Assembly: GCA_964558405.1 (NCBI GenBank)
Contig: CAZLDG010000004.1
Coordinates: 1-55,611 of the forward strand
Origin: Thioglobus_B sp964558405
GTDB lineage: Bacteria > Pseudomonadota > Gammaproteobacteria > PS1 > Pseudothioglobaceae
Length of the DNA: 55,611 bases
Direction of reading: 5' to 3'
The notes beneath the pieces are model-generated. The model did no database searches. It saw only the letters and a list, made by a program, of their open reading frames with translations, and was not told the origin of the DNA. Each line of letters opens with the position of its first letter. The stretch's first letter is position 1. Positions 45,670 through 54,851 of this stretch are shown in pieces. A program made the position numbers and the translations under genes.

Positions 45670-46311
45670 TCAATGCTTGTCCGTATCATCGTGTTCTGGC
45701 TTATCATGATGCCCGTCTGAGTTATCATGTTCCGGTTTATCGTGATGCCCATCTGAGTTATCATGTTCTGGTTTGTCGTGCACTCCTTCAGCATGAGTGT
45801 GTCCACCTTCACCAACAAGCTCTTTATACGTTTCTGCATTCATTGTCTTTAATTCTTGAAGAAAGGCTGTCATTTCCCATAATTGTTGGTCGGTATGGAA
45901 TTCTCCCCATGCGGGCATCCCTGTCATCTTAAATCCGTTCTTAATAGCCCAAAATGTCTCTGCTGGACTGTGTTTATGCTTGCCATCATCCTGATAGAAG
46001 ATTGGCGGTTCAGGATATAAAGCTTGGCTTAGTTCGGTTGGTTCGACGCCCGGGGCTAAATGGCATTGCACACACATAGCATCATAATTTTTTGCTCCGT
46101 TGGCAATCATTTCTTTATTGTCCAATGGTGGTACGATAATATCCTCAGACCCTACGTGTACTGACCTGTCTCTAACCAACTCGATCACCTTTGTGGTGAT
46201 GTCCCAGTGCTTGTCTGTTGCAGACACATTGTATGACCCTGAAAGGAAAAACGCTGCGCCGCCCGCAAAAGCAATCCCTATTACCGCTAATGCTACAGAT
46301 GATTTCTTCAT
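45670..46311 (-). CDS. Membrane-anchored cytochrome c with His/Asp-rich repeat tail
   Basis: 213 aa from the ATG at 46311 (GGAG about 8 bp ahead); the GTG three codons upstream sits almost on the Shine-Dalgarno. N-terminal transmembrane segment, haem motif CVQCH (near residue 83), and a Met in GMPAWG. The last ~40 residues repeat HDKPEHDNSDGH nearly three times, a likely Cu/Zn-binding tail. First gene of the cargo operon. Confidence 0.85.
   Translation of the reverse strand: MKKSSVALAVIGIAFAGGAAFFLSGSYNVSATDKHWDITTKVIELVRDRSVHVGSEDIIVPPLDNKEMIANGAKNYDAMCVQCHLAPGVEPTELSQALYPEPPIFYQDDGKHKHSPAETFWAIKNGFKMTGMPAWGEFHTDQQLWEMTAFLQELKTMNAETYKELVGEGGHTHAEGVHDKPEHDNSDGHHDKPEHDNSDGHHDKPEHDDTDKH
45686..45780. 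repeat. 36-bp tandem repeat encoding the metal-binding tail
   Basis: About 2.7 copies of a 36-bp unit encode HDKPEHDNSDGH. Units are nearly identical, so copy number may vary between strains. Confidence 0.75.
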
Positions 46312-46320
46312 ATTTGTCAC

Positions 46321-46564
46321 TCCACTTTCTATTGATCGTTTAATCGGTTTTAGCCGGATAAAGCTTAAAATTCACTTAACCCGTAACGTGGGTTACCCGA
46401 ATCGATTTATCGCTCAACAAAGAGGTAAGTTGAGATAAAGGGCGGCTGATTAAACCATCTTATTTAGATACCATTATAAGAATCGATTGTAATTCTAGTG
46501 TATCTGTAAAACGGTTTTTTGTAACAAGATGTAAATGAATTTAACAACTAGGATGGTTGTTAAA
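46321..46564. promoter_or_regulatory. Regulatory gap upstream of the cytochrome/copper operon
   Basis: 244 bp between the cargo operon and the kinase gene. Minus-strand TATAAT (46473-46478) is preceded by the imperfect palindrome AGAATCGATTGTAATTCT (46479-46496), placed where a response regulator would bind. A GTAAC/GTTAC palindrome lies at 46383-46396. AATTTAACAAC/GTTGTTAAATT (46538-46566) forms a hairpin at the kinase gene's end without a T-run. Confidence 0.45.
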
Positions 46565-47974
46565 TTAGCTGATTTTTGGTAAATCGAGATGTGCAGAAAC
46601 TCCACCTATATTGGCGTTTTCTATTTTAAGATTGCCACCATGCGCAATGGCAATATTCCTAGCAATACTGAGCCCTAGACCAGTGCCTCCAGTCTCTCTA
46701 TTCCTAGATTTCTCTAATCGATAGAACGGCTCAAATATTTTATCCAACTCTATCTCAGGTATTGAGTCACCACTATTGTGTATGGTGATACGCACAGTGT
46801 CGTTGCTGTCCTGCATTGTCACCACAACCTCTCCATTACCATATCGGTACGCATTTTCCAGTAAGTTGGTTAAGCAGCGCCTAATAGCAATTAATTGAAT
46901 GTACGCAAGAATTCTAACCTTACTACGAATTTCAAATGGCATTCCTAACACCTCGAAATCCTCTTGTAGACTTTCTATCAGCGCTTCCAAATCAACCTTT
47001 TGTCTTGATTCTTGCTTCTCTGCACCTCGCATAAAATCAAGAGTGGCACTTACCATTTGCTCCATATAGTCTAGGTCGCCTTTTATCTCACCCCCTAGTT
47101 TTTTATCATCTAGCAATTCAGCTCGGAGACGAAGGCGCGTTATTGGTGTCTTTAAATCGTGAGATACGGCAGATAAAATACGTGCTCGATCACTAATAAA
47201 ACGAACCAATCTTTCTTGCATGGTGTTGAATGCTTTTGCAGCCTGCTGGACCTCTGTAGGACCCTTTACAGATAGCGGGGGGCGCTTAATGTCTTTACCC
47301 AGTTCTTCAGCAGCATTAGACAGCGTTGATAGTGGCTCGACAATCCAGCGAACCGTCTTCCATGTTAGTAGCGACACAGTAATTACCAACACTAGCAAGG
47401 CAATCACCAAACGCATTGGCCACTCGAAAATTTTCTTAGGCAAAAAGTAATGAAAATCTAGCCACCATCCGTCTTTTAATCTAATCTGCACATGAAATGA
47501 CTTTACTAATAAAGAAGATTGCGCAAAACTGTCCTTTAATCGCTCCAGGCTGTCAATATGATTTTGATTTGCAAATCCTGAAGGCATTTTTGCCTCAACC
47601 ACCTCAACATATGCTTCATATCCCAAGGGTAGACTCTGTTGAAGGTACTCCTGAAACAAAAGTAGTAGTTGCTCATCATTGTCATTTTCCATATTAGTTA
47701 AATGACCAGATCTTTGTTTAGATTTATTTAATGAAACTTCAACAGGGTAGCCATTAATTGCCTCAACTATAGGCGCTCTGGAGCTGGCATCAACAGAATC
47801 CAGTAAAGCAACAATAGAGCTGATCTTATTTGCACTATCTGCGCCAATTGTTTGGTATAGCGCTGAGTCTCTATCGTAAAGATGAATAAGCGCACTTAAC
47901 AGTTGTGGCACCATTAACCCAACTAACAAAACCGCCAATAGACGTCCATAAAGCGACTGAGGAATGATTTTCAT
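46565..47974 (-). CDS. EnvZ/CusS-like sensor histidine kinase
   Basis: 469 aa. TM1 (about 11-30), periplasmic domain (30-185), TM2 (187-207), HAMP, H-box SAVSHDLKTPITRLRLRAELL, N-box NLLENAYRYG, G-box GGTGLGLSIARN. Seven bp from its regulator. Control of the adjacent copper cargo is inferred from position; no metal-binding motif is evident in the sensor loop. Confidence 0.9.
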   Translation of the reverse strand: MKIIPQSLYGRLLAVLLVGLMVPQLLSALIHLYDRDSALYQTIGADSANKISSIVALLDSVDASSRAPIVEAINGYPVEVSLNKSKQRSGHLTNMENDNDEQLLLLFQEYLQQSLPLGYEAYVEVVEAKMPSGFANQNHIDSLERLKDSFAQSSLLVKSFHVQIRLKDGWWLDFHYFLPKKIFEWPMRLVIALLVLVITVSLLTWKTVRWIVEPLSTLSNAAEELGKDIKRPPLSVKGPTEVQQAAKAFNTMQERLVRFISDRARILSAVSHDLKTPITRLRLRAELLDDKKLGGEIKGDLDYMEQMVSATLDFMRGAEKQESRQKVDLEALIESLQEDFEVLGMPFEIRSKVRILAYIQLIAIRRCLTNLLENAYRYGNGEVVVTMQDSNDTVRITIHNSGDSIPEIELDKIFEPFYRLEKSRNRETGGTGLGLSIARNIAIAHGGNLKIENANIGGVSAHLDLPKIS

Positions 47975-47980
47975 ACTGTT

Positions 47981-48703
47981 TTAGCTGAGCTTTACTTCGG
48001 GGGAGAATAAGTATCCCTCGCCGTGAATAGTGTGTAGCATTTTTAAATCTTTAGGGGTTTCATTGAGTCGCTTTCTAATGCGCCCTACCAACACATCAAT
48101 ACTACGATCAAATGATTCATAATCCCTTCCCTGAGAAAGGCCTAATAACTGCTCTCGACTCAATGTCTTGCCGCTATTGTTAATAAACACCTCTAGTAAA
48201 CGAAATTCGCCCCTACTAAGTGGCGTTACCACTCCCTCTGGAGATATTAAATGGCGACTATGAAGATCCAGTGTCCAATTAGAGAATTCAGCTTTAGCAA
48301 TGTTCTTGTTATTATGATTACTGTTAGATGCTACACTCCTACGCAATACAGTTTTAATGCGAGCCAGCAACTCTCTCGGGCTAAATGGTTTGGGGATGTA
48401 GTCATCAGCACCCATCTCTAAACCTAGGATTCGATCTGACTCTTCGCCCATTGATGTAAGCATGATGACAGGAATATCGGAGTTTACGCGCAACCTCCTA
48501 AGTAAAGATAAGCCATCTTCGCCTGGCAGCATCAAATCCAACACAATTAGGTCGACAGGCATCTTCTCTAGCATTGCAAACATTTGCAAACCATCAGTAG
48601 CAACATATACTTGAAACTCTGATTTTTGGAGGTACTGCTTTAATAAAAGACGAATCTCTGAATCATCATCAACTATTAATAATTTTATTTTTTTGTTATC
48701 CAT
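47981..48703 (-). CDS. OmpR-family response regulator
   Basis: 240 aa. Receiver domain with Asp56 in LIVLDLMLPGEDG and Lys in YIPKPFSP, then a winged-helix OmpR DNA-binding domain (SREQLLGLSQGRDYESFDRSIDVLVGRIRKRL). First gene of the regulator-kinase pair. Confidence 0.93.
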   Translation of the reverse strand: MDNKKIKLLIVDDDSEIRLLLKQYLQKSEFQVYVATDGLQMFAMLEKMPVDLIVLDLMLPGEDGLSLLRRLRVNSDIPVIMLTSMGEESDRILGLEMGADDYIPKPFSPRELLARIKTVLRRSVASNSNHNNKNIAKAEFSNWTLDLHSRHLISPEGVVTPLSRGEFRLLEVFINNSGKTLSREQLLGLSQGRDYESFDRSIDVLVGRIRKRLNETPKDLKMLHTIHGEGYLFSPEVKLS

Positions 48704-49009
48704 AACGCTCTATTTGGATTTTACGCGTATTTACGCAGGAATCACAAGCCGGATTCATTCATACAAAATAAGGCACTATATAAATTATAAATATTATGCA
48801 AACATGGCTCCGCATAACCCCGGACTTTTCAAGTGCACAATAAAAAGCTCACATCCCCTGTGAGCCTTTTGTACTATGGTGAATTGTGAGCAGAGTAAAA
48901 GCCCGACGTTGCTACGCAACTCATCTTGGGAAGAATTCTAGTCTATCAAAATTTCAAACCAACTTTGGCAGCAATACTATCGCTATCACCCGCATCAACA
49001 TTGGGGGTG
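48704..49009. other. Gap with terminator and outer-membrane protein relic
   Basis: 306 bp with no intact gene. It holds an AT-rich promoter region for the regulator, a terminator (48842-48870) and a 3' relic of a beta-barrel protein (48946-49017). Confidence 0.6.
48842..48870 (-). terminator. Rho-independent terminator
   Basis: Stem GCTCACA/TGTGAGC (48847-48853 with 48859-48865), loop TCCCC, with A-run and T-run flanks. It would terminate minus-strand transcription coming from the relic or the RHH gene. Confidence 0.75.
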
Positions 49010-49017
49010 CTAATCAA
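48946..49017 (-). pseudogene. 3' relic of an outer-membrane beta-barrel protein
   Basis: The minus strand reads PNVDAGDSDSIAAKVGLKF-stop: an alternating amphipathic strand ending in Phe, as porins do. No upstream body is present; the reading is cut off at the RHH gene. A terminator follows about 75 bp downstream, as a real gene would have. Too short to assign to a family. Confidence 0.5.
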
Positions 49018-49255
49018 CACTATAATATTCTCCCCCTTTTACAAGAAATTTCTTTCCGCTAATTTTCTCGCATTCAGATATAGCCTCAACCAAAGCGCTT
49101 TCTATCACGCCTGAGAATGTCAACTTGTAACCATTGCTTTTGACCTCTGTACTAGCTTTTTTAAAAGCCTTCATTAGTTCAGTGTCAACTCTAGCGCTAA
49201 CCATTTTCTTTTTATCTTGCTCAGAATCTTTCTTGATAAATTTATATGCTTCCAT
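49010..49255 (-). CDS. Ribbon-helix-helix-like small DNA-binding protein
   Basis: 81 aa: a Lys-rich N-terminus, then VSARVDTELMKAFKKASTEVKSNGYKLTFSGVIESALVEAISE, an RHH-like strand-helix-helix. It is divergent from the recombinase operon across a 236-bp AT-rich gap, so regulation of that operon is plausible. The family match is by pattern only. Confidence 0.6.
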   Translation of the reverse strand: MEAYKFIKKDSEQDKKKMVSARVDTELMKAFKKASTEVKSNGYKLTFSGVIESALVEAISECEKISGKKFLVKGGEYYSVD

Positions 49256-49491
49256 GTGACCTTGATTATTTATTGTTTGTTATTTATATATCTTGAAAAA
49301 TGAATATAAATAATATATATATTATATATATTATGTATATTAAAAATGTATTGACATTTAATAATTTGTAAGTTAAAAAATGCAACTAATCAAAATAATA
49401 GGCTGTATTTAGATTTTAGCAATCAATTGTTTTGAGTTTAATGTGATTCTGGGTTATGAGCTAAAAATAACCCTCGATACTTATTTAATTT
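49256..49491. promoter_or_regulatory. AT-rich divergent promoter region of the recombinase operon
   Basis: The stretch around 49280-49345 is nearly all A and T (TATATA repeats). It separates the RHH gene from intA. No single promoter can be picked with confidence. Confidence 0.35.
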
Positions 49492-50787
49492 ATGGCAATA
49501 CTTGAAAATATAAAACACCAGCCTTTTGAATTTGCGCTATCTTCTGCAGATTCTGAATACGGATTCGCGCCAAACACCAATAGAAAAACAGAAGAAGAGT
49601 TTCCTCAAATTTTCTTATCAGACGGAAAACCATGGCATGAAGTTAATCAGTACGCTTTCGCTCGTTATTACGACCAACAGAAAGACTTAAAAACTGTCAA
49701 ACGCGAGATGACTCACTTATCTCGTTATGCCAATTGGCTGGAGGAAGAGGGACTGCACTGGTTGCACTTTCCCAGAAAAAAATATGAGCGATGCCTGTTT
49801 GAATATAGAGGCTATCTAATAAGTCTCAGAAATGAAAATATTTTAGAGCCATCAACAATATCTCAAGCCATGAAAAGTGTAGTGGCATTTTACCGTTGGG
49901 CGTCAAACAACGGATATGCTCAAGCGCAATCAAATTTATTTGACGATAGAAATAAAGTTATCTCATTTTTTGATAAGGTTGGATTTGCAAGAACTATGAA
50001 TGTAGCCTCTTCAGAACTGCACATCCCAAATCGAACAAGATCAGGGACTTTACTAGAAGATGGCCTAACTCCAATTAATCAGAATAGTGTCAAAATTTTA
50101 ATGACACACCTGTCTAAACATAGCAACTACGAATTGTATCTAATGTTTAAAGTTGCTCTCTTTACAGGTTGTCGCCACGAAACAATAGCGACTCTAAATA
50201 TTGACACACTTAGGAAATCCTATCCTGATCCATTGCTATTAAATATCATGAGAGTTGAGGTTGGCCCTGGCTCAGGTGTTGAGACAAAATTTGATGTATC
50301 TGGAGCAGTTTATTTCCCCGAATCTTTAATTGTTGAATTGATTGAATACTTTAGTTTGGCAAGAGCAATATTAAGACGCTCCAGATCAAAAAAATCATTC
50401 CAAAAAAATATATTTTTAACATCGCATGGCAATAGATACACCAATCAAACATTTGGAACACTGTTGCACCGATTGAAAAATGAATTAATTGAATCTGGTC
50501 ATACTGAATTTGGAAGATTTAAATTCCACCAATTAAGAGCAACTTTTGGAACAATGGTGGCACGTGCACTATTACAAACTCAAGGGATCTCATCTACAAA
50601 TGCCATTGAATTTGTAAAAGGCGCCATGCTTCACAAAGATGCAAGTACAACCTGGAAATATATCAAATTCATTGAAAAAGAGTCTATCGAAGACAGCTTC
50701 TTGGACGCATTGTGGGAAATGTTTACTGGGTCACAAGATGAGTCTCAACAAATCATTGATCAGCTAATAAACCGAGAAAAGTATTGA
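49492..50787 (+). CDS. intA: Tyrosine recombinase IntA of the SE-like element
   Basis: 431 aa. Catalytic residues in order: Arg228 (TGCRHET), His346-x-x-Arg349 (FHQLRATF), His381 (MLHKDAS) and Tyr390 (WKYIKF). Core-binding domain about 50-150. First of four co-directional genes; a TTGA overlap leads into the next. In SEs IntA and IntB together catalyse integration and excision. Confidence 0.88.
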   Translation: MAILENIKHQPFEFALSSADSEYGFAPNTNRKTEEEFPQIFLSDGKPWHEVNQYAFARYYDQQKDLKTVKREMTHLSRYANWLEEEGLHWLHFPRKKYERCLFEYRGYLISLRNENILEPSTISQAMKSVVAFYRWASNNGYAQAQSNLFDDRNKVISFFDKVGFARTMNVASSELHIPNRTRSGTLLEDGLTPINQNSVKILMTHLSKHSNYELYLMFKVALFTGCRHETIATLNIDTLRKSYPDPLLLNIMRVEVGPGSGVETKFDVSGAVYFPESLIVELIEYFSLARAILRRSRSKKSFQKNIFLTSHGNRYTNQTFGTLLHRLKNELIESGHTEFGRFKFHQLRATFGTMVARALLQTQGISSTNAIEFVKGAMLHKDASTTWKYIKFIEKESIEDSFLDALWEMFTGSQDESQQIIDQLINREKY

Positions 50788-52433
50788 CTACACACAGCCT
50801 TCCAAACTTAGTTATTAAACACCCTTCTATTCCATATAACACCCTATCGGTATGGAATTTAACGCCATTTATATACATTGGAGGGGCAAGAATAAAAAGA
50901 ATTGGAAAATGGCCTTCTAGTGTTGAAAATCTGCCAATTGCCTCGGAACGCATTAAAGCAATTCATACGCTAAAAGAACATGCAATTGGCCTTCTAAATT
51001 CTGGATATTCCTCCGAGTCGGTCAAAATGTATTTAACCCAGCTAAAAGCGTTTATTGTATTTGTTGATGAAAACAACCTTAGTCTAACGACTGCAAAAGC
51101 AATAGATAAAGCGTTATATGATTACGCAGAGCACAAATTTAACCTTGTTAACAATAAAGTAATAAGCATGCGTTCAGCATACAGGCAAGCCGGCTCCTTA
51201 CAGAATATCTTTGCCGGGGCATTTGAAGAAGTAAGTTTTGAGGTGAAATTCACCAGACTACATAGAGCGACAAGGGCGACAAGGGCGACAAGTCGTCAAG
51301 TAGAAAAAGTAATGCTTAGTGACGCCACTAAATTGTCAAGATTTTGCTTTGATATTGCCAACAACTTTGATCACGAAAGCTTAACAAGTGGCAACATCCC
51401 CATTAAGATTAAAGTAAGAGACGAACTTGTAAAAGATTTGGTCAGTCTAACACCTCAAAAACACAACTCTATAACTACAAGCGGGGACTTTATAAACACC
51501 CATGCGTATCAAGCTTTCAATCACCGAGTGTCTGCTGAATTCATGATTTTCCTTGCAGTAACTACTCAAAATATTGAAATCGCTCACAATCTTAGGTCTG
51601 AAAAATTTAGTTTTAAACCTATTGGTGAAAAATATGAAGTTCGCGAATTCAAACACCGAAAAGGAGGTGAAATTCTATTCAAAATACCAAAAGCATATAA
51701 ACCCTACTTTGATCTATATTTAGACTTTATTCATAAATACGCCCCAGAATCAAAACAGCTGTTTCCCTTTTTAAAAAAGAGAACTGGGTATATAAAAAGA
51801 AGCTCTCAATCAATTATTACCTTTAAAAGCCTTTGCAAGAGCAACAACATTCCTTGGACACCCCCAAGGGAATTTAGAAAAATTGGTGAAAACATCATTA
51901 TGAGGCTTAGTCTAGATGAGCGGGTTACTGCAGATCACGCAAATCACTCTATTGCAACATTTAGAGAGCGTTACGAATTCCCATCTCTGCAAAGAACAAT
52001 GATAGAAGTGGGGCGCTTTTGGAGCAAGAATGACCCTTTGATACATGGAGCACCTAAGGTATCTTTATTTAACACACCGTGTAGTGGGTCGCCAAAAGAA
52101 ATCAAAGATTCAACAGATAGGCTCCCTAAGCCAGATTGTATAACCCCAACTGGCTGTATTGGCTGCACCCATTACAGAGATGAAGACTCGCTAGATTATG
52201 TATGGAACTTACATAGCTTCAAATATCTAAAAATCATCGAATCAAGTTTACATCGCTCGAACGAAGAAAAGCCTTCTAATATTGCTATCGATTGGGCAAA
52301 CCACAAAATAAACTGGTTTAAAAACTCCAAAAATTCAAAACATAAAGAATGGACCAAAGAAGTTGAAATGAGAATTAATGAAGGTCATTATCATTCTACG
52401 TGGTCTAGAAAGATCAAAAAATACGAGGGGTAA
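50784..52433 (+). CDS. tfp: Tyrosine-recombinase-fold protein (Tfp-like), probably non-catalytic
   Basis: 549 aa, TTG start in a 4-bp overlap with intA. It keeps the recombinase fold pattern but has TTQNIEIAHNL where box I should hold the catalytic Arg, and ANHSIATFRERYEF at the nucleophile region. A C-terminal Cys pattern CITPTGCIGC could bind zinc. This matches the Tfp of SEs, which assists IntA/IntB. A 9-bp triple repeat (51264-51290) inside it encodes RATRATRAT. Confidence 0.75.
   Translation: MTTHSLPNLVIKHPSIPYNTLSVWNLTPFIYIGGARIKRIGKWPSSVENLPIASERIKAIHTLKEHAIGLLNSGYSSESVKMYLTQLKAFIVFVDENNLSLTTAKAIDKALYDYAEHKFNLVNNKVISMRSAYRQAGSLQNIFAGAFEEVSFEVKFTRLHRATRATRATSRQVEKVMLSDATKLSRFCFDIANNFDHESLTSGNIPIKIKVRDELVKDLVSLTPQKHNSITTSGDFINTHAYQAFNHRVSAEFMIFLAVTTQNIEIAHNLRSEKFSFKPIGEKYEVREFKHRKGGEILFKIPKAYKPYFDLYLDFIHKYAPESKQLFPFLKKRTGYIKRSSQSIITFKSLCKSNNIPWTPPREFRKIGENIIMRLSLDERVTADHANHSIATFRERYEFPSLQRTMIEVGRFWSKNDPLIHGAPKVSLFNTPCSGSPKEIKDSTDRLPKPDCITPTGCIGCTHYRDEDSLDYVWNLHSFKYLKIIESSLHRSNEEKPSNIAIDWANHKINWFKNSKNSKHKEWTKEVEMRINEGHYHSTWSRKIKKYEG
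51264..51290. repeat. 9-bp tandem repeat in the tfp-like gene
   Basis: Three tandem AGGGCGACA-type units (first AGAGCGACA). In frame, they add RAT triplets; copy number changes would keep the frame. Confidence 0.7.
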
Positions 52434-52436
52434 AAA

Positions 52437-54404
52437 TTGCTGAATCTTAGAGAAAATCTACAATTTAAGGCAGATATTAAATTTGTATCCAAGAAGTCGC
52501 CATGCTTTAAGTCCAAAGACTACCCGCCAAAAAATGACTTTGTTATGTCGGTTGACAAGAGCGGAGAGGTTATTAGTCGATATGGTGACGATATTTGGAA
52601 TTTTAGATCTTTCGAAAATGGGGCAATACTGAAGTTTGAAGAGTATGACAATGTCAACAAACCTCTATTTAAAATGATTATGTATTACATTATCTACAGT
52701 CACTTATTCCCCTCAAAATATGCAAGCTTAAAGGATTGGTATAACACTCTGCAACTGTTTTTCAGATACTGTCACGCAAATAAAATTAAAGTTAATGAAT
52801 TAAATCGATACCCGAAAGCTATTGAGGAGATTGCTAAAAAAAATGCTCAACGTGCGCCAGCATCCTTTAAAAAAAAGGTTTTTCACCTGAATAAATTTTT
52901 AAAAAACCATGAACAAATTGGCTTTGTGCTATTAAACGAAAAAAATATTGCGTTATTTGGGTCCTTCAACCCTAATCATGAACATGGTCAAACAGCGTAT
53001 ATTCCCGTGCGTATTTGGACAAACCTTATTAAACACCTTGACTCTATATTTGATGACTTTAATGACAATCAAAAAGAGCTTGAAAAGCTTTACCACTATT
53101 TATCCTCTTCTTATATTTCAAATAGAAATAATGGAATTTTTCGATCTAGCCCTTTTGGATCAGAAAGAGCTTTGAACAAGGTTAGATACGGAGGTAGTTT
53201 TGAACATTACTTAAAGAAAAATAGCTTATTAGGATTCTTTGAGCGGCATGTTGAACGAAGCAAAACCCATGGAAAATACACCGCTCTTAAATTTTCTGAA
53301 TTGCTAAATAATATAATGCTTAGCGCTTTTATATATGTCATTTACTACTCGCTCATGAGGCGTAGTGAGGCTTCTTCACTTAGAACAGATTGCCTAATAA
53401 TAGAAACAGATGCAAGGTTAGGAGAGTTTTTCTTACTCAAAGGAGAGACCACCAAAACCGATCCGGATAGTGATGATCGCTGGGTAGTTTGCGACCATGT
53501 TGAACGCGCCGTTTCTGTAGCTAACACATTGCTAAGTTGGAAGTTGAAATATATAGAGGATTCTGAAGAAGTTCATCACATCTTCCAAAAGGTTAATGTG
53601 TGGCAAAGAAATCAATTGTCATCAAAAGCAAGAGACTTTTCCTCTTGTAGACATTTAATAAACAGAGATGGTGGTGTGTTTTTTAACACAGAGCAATATC
53701 GAATCACTCAAGATGATTATAAAGAAGCTCTTGCTCTTACCCCGTCTTTAGCCAAGGAAGACTGGTTCAAAGTTGGAAACATTTGGCAATTTGGCTTTCA
53801 TCAATTTAGACGAACTCTAGCAGTCCATTTTGCCCTAAACAAGGTCTCCCCTTCATCCACACAACTTCAAATGAAGCATAGAACAAGAGTTCAGCAGTTT
53901 CACTATCAAAACAATACGGGTAGATTGCGCCTGAACAATTTATCCGAACAGGAAGTGGTAAGTGAACATTATGCCGAAATGGCAAGAAACATATCATCTG
54001 CTGTATACAAAGAAGATGTGATCACCCACTCAAAATTTACCGCTCCTCAAGAGATTGTTCATTTTATTGAAACAGGTGACATGGAAAAGCTACTAAAAGC
54101 TCAAAAAAATGGGATGGTTGGCTATAGAAGGAACTTACTAGGAGGGTGCATGAAACAAGGGTCATGCAAATACGGCGGATTTGATTCAATTTCCCACTGC
54201 GCTGGAGGAAATCGTAAAAGCATGTGTTCGGATCTCGTAATTGACACCACCAAAAAACAGGAGTTCGAACAAGATAAAGCGTATTACGAGGAGCAAATGA
54301 AGTGCGCTCCCAACAACTCCCCTCGTCACCAATCTCTAAAAGCCGAAGTTAAAAGTTATAAAAAAATTTTAAAGATTATCAAGGATGAAAAAGACAATGG
54401 GTGA
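52437..54404 (+). CDS. intB: Tyrosine recombinase IntB of the SE-like element (TnpB-like)
   Basis: 655 aa, TTG start with GAGGGG 6 bp ahead. Catalytic residues: Arg308/309 (LMRRSEAS), His455-x-x-Arg458 (GFHQFRRT), Lys480/His481 and Tyr490 (FHYQNN). A C-terminal Cys-rich segment (GGCMKQGSCKYGGFDSISHC) resembles that of Tn554 TnpB. Last 20 bp overlap the next gene. Confidence 0.85.
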   Translation: MLNLRENLQFKADIKFVSKKSPCFKSKDYPPKNDFVMSVDKSGEVISRYGDDIWNFRSFENGAILKFEEYDNVNKPLFKMIMYYIIYSHLFPSKYASLKDWYNTLQLFFRYCHANKIKVNELNRYPKAIEEIAKKNAQRAPASFKKKVFHLNKFLKNHEQIGFVLLNEKNIALFGSFNPNHEHGQTAYIPVRIWTNLIKHLDSIFDDFNDNQKELEKLYHYLSSSYISNRNNGIFRSSPFGSERALNKVRYGGSFEHYLKKNSLLGFFERHVERSKTHGKYTALKFSELLNNIMLSAFIYVIYYSLMRRSEASSLRTDCLIIETDARLGEFFLLKGETTKTDPDSDDRWVVCDHVERAVSVANTLLSWKLKYIEDSEEVHHIFQKVNVWQRNQLSSKARDFSSCRHLINRDGGVFFNTEQYRITQDDYKEALALTPSLAKEDWFKVGNIWQFGFHQFRRTLAVHFALNKVSPSSTQLQMKHRTRVQQFHYQNNTGRLRLNNLSEQEVVSEHYAEMARNISSAVYKEDVITHSKFTAPQEIVHFIETGDMEKLLKAQKNGMVGYRRNLLGGCMKQGSCKYGGFDSISHCAGGNRKSMCSDLVIDTTKKQEFEQDKAYYEEQMKCAPNNSPRHQSLKAEVKSYKKILKIIKDEKDNG

Positions 54405-54771
54405 AGCAGAAAAAAATCTCAGAAAGGCATTTAATCGCCTGAAAGTCAACAAACCTATCAATGTTCCAAAAGGAACCAAAGTAAGCCAAAACAATGTTGC
54501 AAGAGAGGCTGGAAAACACCCTACTGCTCTGAAAAAGGATCGATATCCATTATTAGTTCTAGAAATACAAGATTATTTAAAACAGCAAGAAATTGACAAG
54601 GATACCCTTGAAAAGAAAAATCAAATACGCAAACAGCGCACTCTTAAACAACAATTAGCAGATTGCAAAAAACAAAGAGACAAATTGTCTTCCATATGTG
54701 AAGCACAATATCAATATATAGAACAACTTCAGCACGACACTCTAGAGTTAAAGAAAAATCAAGAGGTATAA
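54385..54771 (+). CDS. srap: Small coiled-coil auxiliary protein (Srap/TnpC-like)
   Basis: 128 aa, Lys-rich, with an N-terminal helical domain (VSQNNVAREAGKHPTALKKDRYP) and a long C-terminal coiled coil (60-125). Size, position after intB and composition match the SE auxiliary protein Srap and Tn554 TnpC. The start may be ATG at 54385 or 54397. Confidence 0.7.
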   Translation: MKKTMGEAEKNLRKAFNRLKVNKPINVPKGTKVSQNNVAREAGKHPTALKKDRYPLLVLEIQDYLKQQEIDKDTLEKKNQIRKQRTLKQQLADCKKQRDKLSSICEAQYQYIEQLQHDTLELKKNQEV

Positions 54772-54851
54772 ACTTAAAATCAAATGCAGCTAAAATTAGT
54801 AGAATATTACTAATCCTTGTAAAAACACTATCACAATAAGAGGGGTAAATA

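Noticed and set aside
49256..49491. An origin of replication in the AT-rich tract
   Set aside because: AT-richness alone is seen; no iterons or DnaA boxes were recognised.
52437..54404. TnpB (RNA-guided nuclease) because of the Tn554 name
   Set aside because: The protein is a tyrosine recombinase; the RuvC-type motifs of IS200/605 TnpB are absent.
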